From: JBOFSQ01 sp051651625
GTDB taxonomy: Bacteria; Planctomycetota; Planctomycetia; Pirellulales; Thermoguttaceae
Direction of reading: 5' to 3'
Assembly: GCA_051651625.1 (NCBI GenBank)
Contig: JBOFSQ010000101.1
Location: 4,347-68,346 of the forward strand
Length of the DNA: 64,000 bases
The notes beneath the pieces were generated by a model, which did not search any database, was not told the DNA's origin, and saw nothing but the letters and a program-made list of their open reading frames with translations. The stretch's first letter is position 1. Each line of letters starts with the position of its first letter. Positions 26,101-33,885 of this stretch are shown piece by piece. The position numbers were made by a program, and so were the translations under genes.

Positions 26101-27815
26101 TCACCATCGAAAATCTCGTCAAAAAATTCGGCAACGATTCCGCCATCGACGGCATTTCTGCGAAGCTGTTGCCGGGGCGGATTACGGGGATTGTCGGTCC
26201 CGACGGCGCGGGGAAGACGACGCTTGTACGTCTCATCGCTGGTCTTTTGAAACCGAGTGCGGGGAGCATCACCGTTTTCGGACGCGATTCGGTCAGCGAC
26301 ACCGCAACGATTCGAGAGATGCTCGGTTACATGCCGCAGCGTTTCGGTCTGTACGAAGACCTGACGGTTTTGGAAAATCTCGAACTCTACGCTGAGATGC
26401 GCGGGCTGGAAAAGTCGCAGCGAAAGTCGCGTTTTGAGCAACTACTTGCGTTCACCGGTTTGCAGCCGTTCACCGCGCGTCTTTCGGGGCGACTTTCGGG
26501 CGGGATGAAACAGAAACTCGGTTTGGCGTGTTCGTTAATCAAGACGCCGAAACTGCTGCTGCTCGACGAACCCGGCGTCGGCGTCGATCCGATCAGTCGC
26601 CGCGAACTTTGGCGGATGGTGCGCGAACTCGTCGCCGAAGATGTTGTCGTCATCTGGAACACCGCGTATCTCGACGAAGCGGAGGCGTGCGACGACGTTT
26701 TGCTGCTCAACTTCGGGAAGCAACTTTTTCACGGCGACCCCGCAGAACTGACTCGCAGACTCGATGGACGCGTCGTGCAGGTGCGCGGACTTGCAGACAA
26801 TCAGCGGCGCAGTGTACTGTCGCAACTTCTCAAAGCCCCCGAAACGTTAGACGGCACAATCCAAGGGAGCGCGATCCGTATTGTGCTGAAGCCAAACGTG
26901 CAGCCAGAAAATCTCGACATCACGAAAGTTTCAAATGGAGAATCGACGGGGCAAGTGGTGTGCGTGCCGCCGCGTTTTGAAGACGGATTTATCGACATTC
27001 TCGGCGGCGTTGGAAAAGTGGAGTCGGTTCTGGCGAAGCGAACGCCCAAAGCGGTCGGCGATGACAAACCGGTTGTCGTTGCGCACGGTTTAACGAAGCG
27101 ATTCGGTTCTTTCGTTGCGGTTCACAACAACAACTTTGAGATCAAACGCGGTGAGATTTTCGGTTTACTTGGTCCGAACGGCGCGGGAAAAAGTACGACG
27201 TTCAAGATGCTTTGTGGATTGCTCAAACCGACCGAAGGCGAAGGTTTCATCGCCGGACACAATTTGCGAAAGTCGCCATCGAGGGCGCGTGCGCGGCTCG
27301 GTTATATGGCGCAGAAGTTTTCGATGTACGGCGATTTGACGGTTCGGCAAAACTTAAACTTCTTTGCGGGCGTCTACGGTTTGTGGGGATTTGCGAAGCG
27401 TCGTGTTGTCGGGGAGATGATCGACATATTCGAGCTTGGTTCTTACGCCGCTACTAACGCCGCGACGTTGCCACTCGGTTTCAAGCAGCGACTTTCACTC
27501 GCCGCCGCGCTGATGCACGAGCCGGACGTATTGTTTTTGGACGAGCCGACTTCCGGTGTTGACCCGCTAACGCGCCGCGAGTTTTGGGGACACATCGGCG
27601 CACTGGTCGAGAACGGCGTCACGATTTTGGTGACGACGCACTTTATGGACGAAGCCGAATACTGCGACCGCATCGCTTTAATCTATCGCGGCGAAACCAT
27701 CGCCACCGGAACGCCCGACGACTTGAAACACTCCGTCAAAACCGCCACCACACCCGACCCAACTCTCGAAGACGCCTTCATCACACTTATCGAAAAAAGC
27801 GACGGACGCGAATAA
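26097..27815 (+). CDS. ybhF: ABC exporter ATPase with two nucleotide-binding domains (YbhF type)
   Basis: This 572-residue protein powers a drug or small-molecule exporter. It has two fused ATPase domains. Domain 1 has Walker A GPDGAGKTT (about 34-42), signature RLSGGMKQK and Walker B LLLLDEPGVGVDP. Domain 2 has Walker A GPNGAGKST (about 358-366), a degenerate signature LPLGFKQRLS and Walker B VLFLDEPTSGVDP with the switch His in VTTHF. Length and domain order match E. coli YbhF. Translation is probably coupled to the preceding gene through ATGA. In relatives two permease genes follow at once; here the type ISP gene begins 71 bases later. Confidence 0.92.
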   Translation: MITIENLVKKFGNDSAIDGISAKLLPGRITGIVGPDGAGKTTLVRLIAGLLKPSAGSITVFGRDSVSDTATIREMLGYMPQRFGLYEDLTVLENLELYAEMRGLEKSQRKSRFEQLLAFTGLQPFTARLSGRLSGGMKQKLGLACSLIKTPKLLLLDEPGVGVDPISRRELWRMVRELVAEDVVVIWNTAYLDEAEACDDVLLLNFGKQLFHGDPAELTRRLDGRVVQVRGLADNQRRSVLSQLLKAPETLDGTIQGSAIRIVLKPNVQPENLDITKVSNGESTGQVVCVPPRFEDGFIDILGGVGKVESVLAKRTPKAVGDDKPVVVAHGLTKRFGSFVAVHNNNFEIKRGEIFGLLGPNGAGKSTTFKMLCGLLKPTEGEGFIAGHNLRKSPSRARARLGYMAQKFSMYGDLTVRQNLNFFAGVYGLWGFAKRRVVGEMIDIFELGSYAATNAATLPLGFKQRLSLAAALMHEPDVLFLDEPTSGVDPLTRREFWGHIGALVENGVTILVTTHFMDEAEYCDRIALIYRGETIATGTPDDLKHSVKTATTPDPTLEDAFITLIEKSDGRE

Positions 27816-27886
27816 CTGGACGTTTTTGCTCTATCGGGTAGAATTGCCCGCTGTTTACGGTTATGTCCGCAGCGAGGGAGAAAACA

Positions 27887-30800
27887 ATGTCAACGCCAGA
27901 ACACGCAACAACATTTCACGACGTTTTGAACGAACTGCGCAACGCCGCAACCGACAGTGCCGATCTCGGCACGCGGTTTGAACAACTCATGTGTGCGTAC
28001 TTCAAACACGAAGCGAGTTACGCCGAACAATTCTCAAAAATTTGGCGTTGGTGCGACTTTCCGCACCGCGACAACAAACCCGATACAGGAATCGATCTCG
28101 TCGCCGAAAATTGCGACGGATCAGGTTTCGTCGCAATCCAGTGCAAGTGCTACGACGAAGACGCAACCGTCGCAAAAAGCGACATCGACTCGTTCCTCGC
28201 AACGTCGTCGAAAGCACCATCACCGAAGGCAAAGTTCGTTCGTCGCATCATCGTTTCGACAACCGCGAACTGGAGTAAACACGCCGAAGACACTCGTCAC
28301 AACCAAACGCCACCAGTACAACTCATCGGGCTTGACGACTTGAACGAGAGCAACATCGACTGGTCGCGGTTCAGTGCAAAGCATCCATCCAACTTGGTGA
28401 CGAAGGCGAAAAAAGAATTGCGTCCGCACCAAGTCACCGCCGTTGATGCCGTTTGCGAAGGTTTCAAAACCGTAGATCGCGGCAAGATGATTATGGCGTG
28501 CGGAACGGGCAAGACGTTCACGTCGCTCAAGATCGCCGAACGTTTCGCCGGACGCGGCGGAAATGTTGTGTTTCTCGTTCCGTCACTCTCGTTGCTTTCG
28601 CAAACGCTTCACGAGTGGCAAGCGGAGTCGGCGATTCCGCTGCGATGTTACGCGGTTTGCAGTGACGAAAAAGTCGGCAAGCGTGCGGGCAAAGACGATG
28701 ACCACATCGCCACAACGCCCGACGATCTCGCCATCCCCGCAACGACAAACGCACGCACTCTCGCGCAACACTTTGTAGACAACACCGCCAAACACCGAGG
28801 CGCATTAACCGTCGTCTTCGCAACGTATCAATCTATTGAAGTCTTGAATACGGCGCAGAAAAAACACGGTGTACCAGAGTTCGATCTCGTCATCTGCGAC
28901 GAAGCACATCGCACGACCGGCGTCACGCTTGCAAGCGAAGACGAATCGCAGTTCGTTCGCGTTCACGATGAAAAGTTTCTCCGCGCGAAAAGGCGTCTCT
29001 ACATGACCGCTACGCCGCGACTCTACACCGCCGAGTCCAAGAAAAAAGCCGACGACGCCGGTGCAATTCTCTGTTCGATGGACGACGAAAAAGTTTACGG
29101 CAAAGAACTCTACAAGCTCGGATTTTCCGAAGCGGTAGAGAAAGATTTGCTTGCGGATTACAAAGTGATTGTGCTTTCGGTGAACGAGAAATACATCAGC
29201 CGAATTATTCAGCGAGAGTTCGCCAAGAACGGTAGCAAAGACGAACTCACACTCGGCGATGCGGCAAAAATGATCGGATGCTGGAATGGACTTTCAAAGA
29301 AGTTCACCGACGATACCGCCAGCACGCGAAAGAAGCACACGCACAACTCGCCGATGCGCCGCGCGGTTTGTTTCACGAGTCTCATTGCACATTCAAAACG
29401 GTTCAGAGACGAATTCGCCGGAATCATCGGCGAATATCTGAAGCAAGACAAAGCCGACAAACACGCTCTCTCCTGCGAAGTCGAACACGTTGACGGCAAA
29501 ATGGACGCGCTCCAGCGGAACAAACACCTCCAGTGGCTCAAAGAAGACACCGCGAAACAAAAGAACTATTGCCGCATTCTCTCAAACGCAAAGTGCCTCT
29601 CCGAAGGCGTGGACGTTCCCGCGCTCGATGCCGTCATCTTTTTGAATCCGCGAAAGTCGCAAGTTGACGTCGTGCAGTCGGTCGGGCGAGTGATGCGAAA
29701 GGCTCCGGGGAAGGAATACGGTTACATCATTCTCCCCGTTGCCGTTCCCGAAGGCACCACGCCGCACGAAGCTCTCGACAACAACGAGGCGTACCGCGTC
29801 GTCTGGGAAGTGTTGCAAGCACTCCGTGCGCACGACGACAGATTTGAAATCTTGATCAACCAAATCGAACTCAACAAGGAAAAGCCCGACAAAATCATAC
29901 ACGACTACATCGGCGACGACACCGAACACGACAGCTCCGATGCCACCAGCGGAGATTCGCTCGTGCGTCAAGAGCAGTTGCGGTTTGAAGAAATCGAAGA
30001 ATGGCGGAACGCACTCTTTGCGAAGATCGTAATCAAGTGCGGCGAGAAAAGGTACTGGGAGCAGTGGGCGAGCGACGTTGCAGAAATTGCAAAAAAACAC
30101 AGCGACAAAATCCGCGAACTTTTGAGCGTCGAAGAGCACGATCTCCAATTCCAAAACTTCTTGGCTGGACTACGGCTCGATCTCAATCCCGACATCACCG
30201 AAGACGACGCCATCGAAATGCTCTCGCAGCATCTCATCACGAAGCCGGTCTTCGACGCACTCTTCGGCAACTCCGAGTTCACCGCGCACAATCCCGTCTC
30301 GCAAGCGATGGAGAAAATGATTACGCTACTTGAAGACGTGCAGCGAGAAACCGAGCGCGACTCGCTGACAAAGTTTTACGAAAGCGTCAAAAAACGTGCG
30401 ACTGGCGTTGATAACGCCGCTGGAAAACAGAAAATCGTCATCGAGCTTTACGACAAGTTTTTCAAAACCGCGTTCCCACTGATGGCGCAGCGACTTGGCA
30501 TTGTGTACACGCCGATTGAAGTTGTCGATTTTATTTTGCATAGCGTCGATTACGTTTTGCGTACCGAGTTCGGCGGCGGATTCAACGCGAAGGGAAACGA
30601 CATCCTCGACCCGTTCACCGGCACCGGAACGTTCATCGTCCGCCTACTACAAAGCGGACTGATCGAGCCGAAAAATCTCCGCCACGAATACGAACACGAA
30701 ATCCACGCAAACGAACTGGTGCTGCTTGCGTATTACATCGCTGCCATTAACATTGAGAACACATTCCACGAAGTGGTTAGTGGGCAGTTGTCAGTGGCCA

Positions 30801-31381
30801 GTGAGGAAAAAAAATCTGACCACCGACCACTGTCCACTGACCACTATCTCCCATTTCCCGGAATCGTCCTCGCCGACACCTTCACGATGCTGCAAGAAAA
30901 GAAACTCATCGACGAAAACAGCAAACGCGCCAAACGACAACGCGACAAAAAAATCCGCGTCATCATCGGAAATCCGCCGTACTCGGCAGGACAACGTAGC
31001 GAAAATGACGCCAACAAAAATACGAAGTACAACACTCTCGACAAACGCATCGCGGACACTTATGCACGGCATTCAACAGCGGTGCTGAAAAACTCGGTCT
31101 ACGATTCGTACATCCGCGCGATTCGCTGGGCAAGCGACAGAATCGGCGACAAAGGCGTCATCGGTTTTGTCACCAACGGCTCGTTCATTGACGGTAACGC
31201 GATGGACGGTCTCCGCAAATGTCTCGCCGAAGACTTTACCGACATCTACATTTTTAACTGTCGCGGTAACGCGCGAACGTCTGGCGAACAGCGACGCAAA
31301 GAAAAAGGGAACGTCTTTGACGCAGGAACGCGAACACCGGTTGCCATCACGATTCTCGTCAAGAATCCTGATAAGAGATGA
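27887..31381 (+). CDS. Type ISP restriction-modification enzyme, N-terminal part (nuclease, helicase, methylase)
   Basis: These 1164 residues carry three activities of a LlaBIII/LlaGI-like single-chain restriction enzyme. An Mrr-like nuclease domain has DTGIDLVAE and FVAIQCKCY (about 65-90). An SF2 translocase has ACGTGKTFTSL (about 205), ICDEAHRTTG (about 337), MTATPRLY and QSVGRVMRKAPG. An N6-adenine methylase has DPFTGTGTF (about 908) and NPPYSAGQ (about 1028). It stops after ITILVKNPDKR; the target-recognition part continues in the frame starting at 32357. The start is set by GAGGGAG before the ATG at 27887. Residues about 963-986 come from an inserted repeat. Whether the two pieces still work as a split enzyme is unknown. 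Confidence 0.9.
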   Translation: MSTPEHATTFHDVLNELRNAATDSADLGTRFEQLMCAYFKHEASYAEQFSKIWRWCDFPHRDNKPDTGIDLVAENCDGSGFVAIQCKCYDEDATVAKSDIDSFLATSSKAPSPKAKFVRRIIVSTTANWSKHAEDTRHNQTPPVQLIGLDDLNESNIDWSRFSAKHPSNLVTKAKKELRPHQVTAVDAVCEGFKTVDRGKMIMACGTGKTFTSLKIAERFAGRGGNVVFLVPSLSLLSQTLHEWQAESAIPLRCYAVCSDEKVGKRAGKDDDHIATTPDDLAIPATTNARTLAQHFVDNTAKHRGALTVVFATYQSIEVLNTAQKKHGVPEFDLVICDEAHRTTGVTLASEDESQFVRVHDEKFLRAKRRLYMTATPRLYTAESKKKADDAGAILCSMDDEKVYGKELYKLGFSEAVEKDLLADYKVIVLSVNEKYISRIIQREFAKNGSKDELTLGDAAKMIGCWNGLSKKFTDDTASTRKKHTHNSPMRRAVCFTSLIAHSKRFRDEFAGIIGEYLKQDKADKHALSCEVEHVDGKMDALQRNKHLQWLKEDTAKQKNYCRILSNAKCLSEGVDVPALDAVIFLNPRKSQVDVVQSVGRVMRKAPGKEYGYIILPVAVPEGTTPHEALDNNEAYRVVWEVLQALRAHDDRFEILINQIELNKEKPDKIIHDYIGDDTEHDSSDATSGDSLVRQEQLRFEEIEEWRNALFAKIVIKCGEKRYWEQWASDVAEIAKKHSDKIRELLSVEEHDLQFQNFLAGLRLDLNPDITEDDAIEMLSQHLITKPVFDALFGNSEFTAHNPVSQAMEKMITLLEDVQRETERDSLTKFYESVKKRATGVDNAAGKQKIVIELYDKFFKTAFPLMAQRLGIVYTPIEVVDFILHSVDYVLRTEFGGGFNAKGNDILDPFTGTGTFIVRLLQSGLIEPKNLRHEYEHEIHANELVLLAYYIAAINIENTFHEVVSGQLSVASEEKKSDHRPLSTDHYLPFPGIVLADTFTMLQEKKLIDENSKRAKRQRDKKIRVIIGNPPYSAGQRSENDANKNTKYNTLDKRIADTYARHSTAVLKNSVYDSYIRAIRWASDRIGDKGVIGFVTNGSFIDGNAMDGLRKCLAEDFTDIYIFNCRGNARTSGEQRRKEKGNVFDAGTRTPVAITILVKNPDKR
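30772..30844. repeat. Family G palindrome (gtcagtggccagtg) inserted in frame in the type ISP gene
   Basis: Left arm units are gttagtgg, gtcagtgg and ccagtg; right arm units are ccaccgaccactgtccact and gaccac. It is translated as SGQLSVASEEKKSDHRPLST between ENTFHEV and YLPFPGIVLADTF, which would otherwise adjoin in relatives. A second copy is at 33214-33278 in the other half of the same enzyme. Confidence 0.85.
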
Positions 31382-31402
31382 GAACGAATTAACGGCCAAT
31401 CA

Positions 31403-31567
31403 ACCATAATTCAACCCCTACGGGGTTGCGGGATTTTTATTTCATTTTCGTCTACCATAATTCAACCCCTAGCGGGGTTGGGGGACAATCCCGTCGGGAT
31501 TGAATTATGGTAGAAAACCGTTGGCCCCAAAAAATCCCCAACCCCATCGGGGTTGAATTATGGTAGA
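31403..31567. repeat. Family F palindrome block left of the second transposase
   Basis: Successive arms ccataattcaacccct...cggggttg, then caatcccgtcgggattg, then ccaaccccatcggggttg...aattatggtag form a block of about 165 bases with alternating inverted units. A closely similar block in the same order lies at 32187-32346. Confidence 0.85.
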
Positions 31568-31584
31568 ACAATTATGGTGGAACA

Positions 31585-32079
31585 ATGGCAAACACATACA
31601 CGCAATTAAACGTCCATTTAGTTTTCGCCGTTTCGGAACGGGCGTGCATTATTTCGCGTGAACTTGGCGACGAATTGCATTCGTACATCACCGGTATTTT
31701 GAAAAATCACGGTTGCTATCCGTTAGCGGTGAATGGTTATCGGGATCATGTCCATCTGTTTTTTGAGTTGAATCCGGTAAAATCTGTTTCAGAAATAGCA
31801 AAAGAGGTCAAACGGTGCAGTAGCCATTGGATCAACGAAAACAGACGTATTCCCGCACATTTTCGTTGGCAAGAAGGTTATGCTGCGTTTTCGTATGCGC
31901 GTTCGCAAAGAGACGTGGTTGTTCGCTACATTATGAATCAAGAAGAGCACCATAAATCGCAATCGTTTCGGGATGAATACATGGATACGATGCGCAAGTT
32001 TGAGATTGAATGCGACGAAAGATATGTTTTCAAATGGATTGGAGACGAAGCGTTGGTTCAAAAATCCCCATTCCCGTAG
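31585..32079 (+). CDS. tnpA: IS200/RAYT-type Y1 transposase
   Basis: This 164-residue single-strand transposase of the HUH Y1 group begins QLNVHLVFAVSERACI. The HUH motif is visible in NGYRDHVHLFFEL (about 49-61), the C-terminal Tyr helix in QEGYAAFSYARSQRDVVVRY, and QEEHHKSQSFRDEY after it. It differs clearly from the transposase at 16479 and is associated with a different palindrome family. The GGTGGA ribosome-binding sequence before the ATG is part of a palindrome arm. The last residues (QKSPFP) are encoded by the right-hand repeat. Confidence 0.88.
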   Translation: MANTYTQLNVHLVFAVSERACIISRELGDELHSYITGILKNHGCYPLAVNGYRDHVHLFFELNPVKSVSEIAKEVKRCSSHWINENRRIPAHFRWQEGYAAFSYARSQRDVVVRYIMNQEEHHKSQSFRDEYMDTMRKFEIECDERYVFKWIGDEALVQKSPFP

Positions 32080-32346
32080 GACTGGAAGCCAACGCCGCTA
32101 GGCGTTGAATTATGGTAGAAAAAATGTTCGCCCAAACAATCCCCAATCCCGTCGGGATTGAAGGACAAACCCACCGAGAACGAATCAACCATAATTCAAC
32201 CCCTACGGGGTTGCCGTTTTTTTTCATTTCGTTTTCTACCATAATTCAACCCCTAGCGGGGTTGGGGGACAATCCCGTAGGGATTGAATTATGGTAGAAC
32301 GTTGGCCCCAACAATCCCCAATCCCGTCGGGATTGAATTATGGTAG
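32070..32346. repeat. Family F palindromes right of the second transposase
   Basis: After a degenerate unit (32070-32165) with aacgccgctaggcgttgaat, the block 32187-32346 repeats the left block almost unit for unit. The element is therefore flanked by direct copies of a four-palindrome module. The final ggtagga supplies the probable ribosome-binding site of the next coding piece. Confidence 0.85.
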
Positions 32347-32356
32347 GAAAATCAAC

Positions 32357-33826
32357 ATGCAAAAGACACAAGACAAAAAACTGGCGACGATCCACTACCA
32401 CGACATCGGCGATTATCTCGACCGCGAAGAAAAGTTGCAAATCTTGCGCGATGTCAAGAGCATTGAACACGTTGCGTGGGAAATCATCACGCCGAACGAA
32501 AAACACGACTGGATCAATCAACGCGATGATGTATTCGATGAGTTTCTGACACTTGGCGGCGAGACAAGCTCGGTGTTTGAAGTTCATTCAACCGGACTCA
32601 AAACAAACCGTGATGCGTGGTGTTACAATTTCTCGTCCAAAAAGTTGGCATCCAACATGCGACGGATGATTGCGTTTTACAATGAACAGGTTGCGGCGTA
32701 TCGTGAGCATTGCGAAATCTACGTCAAGAACGCAAAAAAACCAGAAGACTTTATCGACAATGACGACACAAAAATCAGTTGGACACGCGACCTCAAAACA
32801 CGGCTTGGCAAGTGTTCACCGTGTGAGTTTCACAAAACATCACTTGTGCCAAGTGTCTATCGTCCATTTTGTAAACACGCGGCGTATTTTCATCGTCACT
32901 TCAACGCTCACGTCGGACATCTTCCGCAGATTTTTCCAGAGCCGGGAATTGAAAACGTGGTTATCTGCATCGAAGGTACCGGTAGTCAAGTTCCTTTCAG
33001 TACACTTGTTTCCGACACATTGCCAGATTTTCATTTGTTTAGCGTGTCGCAATGTTTCCCCTTCTACACATACGAGCGTGCGGATGGTGAGTCGAATCGT
33101 GGTCGTCTTGTTTCGGAGCGTGTGTCGGAGGGAGGCGAACGAGTTGGCGATTACATTCGTCGTGAGAACATATCGGACGCGATGCTTGCGAAGTTTCGGG
33201 CGCGGTATGGGGAGAGTGGTCAGTTGTCAGTGGTCGGTGGTCAGAAACTGGCCACTGACCACCGGCCACTAACCACTACGAAGCACGACATTTTCTACTA
33301 CGTCTACGGCGTACTCAATAGCCCGGAATATCGAGAACGTTTTTCGGCGGAGCTGAAGAAGCAGTTACCGCGAATCCCGTTTGCGACGGACTTTTGGGGG
33401 TTCGCGGACGCGGGCCGCAAACTTGCGGAGCTGCATTTGAATTACGAAACGGGCGTTGAGTATCCGCTTGAGGAACGTTGGACGAACGGCAACGCCAAGA
33501 ACACCGCGCACGATTACCGTGTGACGAAGATGAAGTTCGTAAACAAGAACGACAAGTCGGCGATTGCGTACAATTCGCATTTGACGTTAACGGGGATTCC
33601 TGCGGAGGCGTACCGATTTGTTGTGAACGGCAAATCGGCGATAGAGTGGATTTTGGACCGCTACCAAAAGACGACGCACAAAGACAGCGGCATCGAAAAC
33701 GACCCAAACGACTGGTGTACCGAACACAACACGCCCGACTACATCGTTCGCCTCATCAAACGTGTAACCCACTTGAGCGTTGAGAGCGTGAAGATAGTTG
33801 AGCGGCTGCCGAAGTTGGAGTGGTGA
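32357..33826 (+). CDS. Type ISP restriction-modification enzyme, C-terminal part (target recognition)
   Basis: These 489 residues continue the enzyme begun at 27887. The start IHYHDIGDYLDREEKLQIL is the segment that follows the methylase domain in LlaBIII-like proteins. It is followed by the coupler/target-recognition region, with SSVFEVHSTGLKTNRDAW, SVYRPFCKHAAYFHRHFN and HDIFYYVYGVLNSPEYRERF. Together the two pieces give about 1650 residues, normal for a complete type ISP enzyme. The ATG is preceded by AGGAAAATCAAC derived partly from the mobile repeat, so separate translation is possible. A family G repeat adds about 20 residues near position 288. Confidence 0.87.
   Translation: MQKTQDKKLATIHYHDIGDYLDREEKLQILRDVKSIEHVAWEIITPNEKHDWINQRDDVFDEFLTLGGETSSVFEVHSTGLKTNRDAWCYNFSSKKLASNMRRMIAFYNEQVAAYREHCEIYVKNAKKPEDFIDNDDTKISWTRDLKTRLGKCSPCEFHKTSLVPSVYRPFCKHAAYFHRHFNAHVGHLPQIFPEPGIENVVICIEGTGSQVPFSTLVSDTLPDFHLFSVSQCFPFYTYERADGESNRGRLVSERVSEGGERVGDYIRRENISDAMLAKFRARYGESGQLSVVGGQKLATDHRPLTTTKHDIFYYVYGVLNSPEYRERFSAELKKQLPRIPFATDFWGFADAGRKLAELHLNYETGVEYPLEERWTNGNAKNTAHDYRVTKMKFVNKNDKSAIAYNSHLTLTGIPAEAYRFVVNGKSAIEWILDRYQKTTHKDSGIENDPNDWCTEHNTPDYIVRLIKRVTHLSVESVKIVERLPKLEW
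33214..33278. repeat. Family G palindrome, second in-frame copy in the type ISP gene
   Basis: Arms built of gtggtcag/gtcagtgg and ccactgaccaccgg/ccactaaccact units are translated as SGQLSVVGGQKLATDHRPLT, close to the peptide encoded by the copy at 30772-30844. The insertion lies between FRARYGE and TKHDIFYYVYGVL. Confidence 0.85.
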
Positions 33827-33885
33827 ACGAGACGACACACAATTCCGTTTTTTGATGGGCGCATTCTTACTTACTCGGTGAAGTT

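Larger units (their letters stand above)
31379..32347 (+). mobile_element. RAYT/IS200-like element splitting the type ISP gene
   Basis: The 969-base segment consists of a family F palindrome block, the transposase gene and further F palindromes. It separates two pieces of one restriction enzyme. 969 is a multiple of three, and removing it would join ...NPDKR directly to KINMQKTQDKK in one frame with no residues obviously lost. The stop codon of the first piece (31379-31381) is formed at the left junction. Confidence 0.75.

Noticed and set aside
31403..32346. Repeats around the second transposase as a CRISPR array
   Set aside because: The units alternate in orientation, are spaced unevenly and are palindromic with no unique spacers of constant length. 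No cas gene is present. They fit transposase-associated palindromes.
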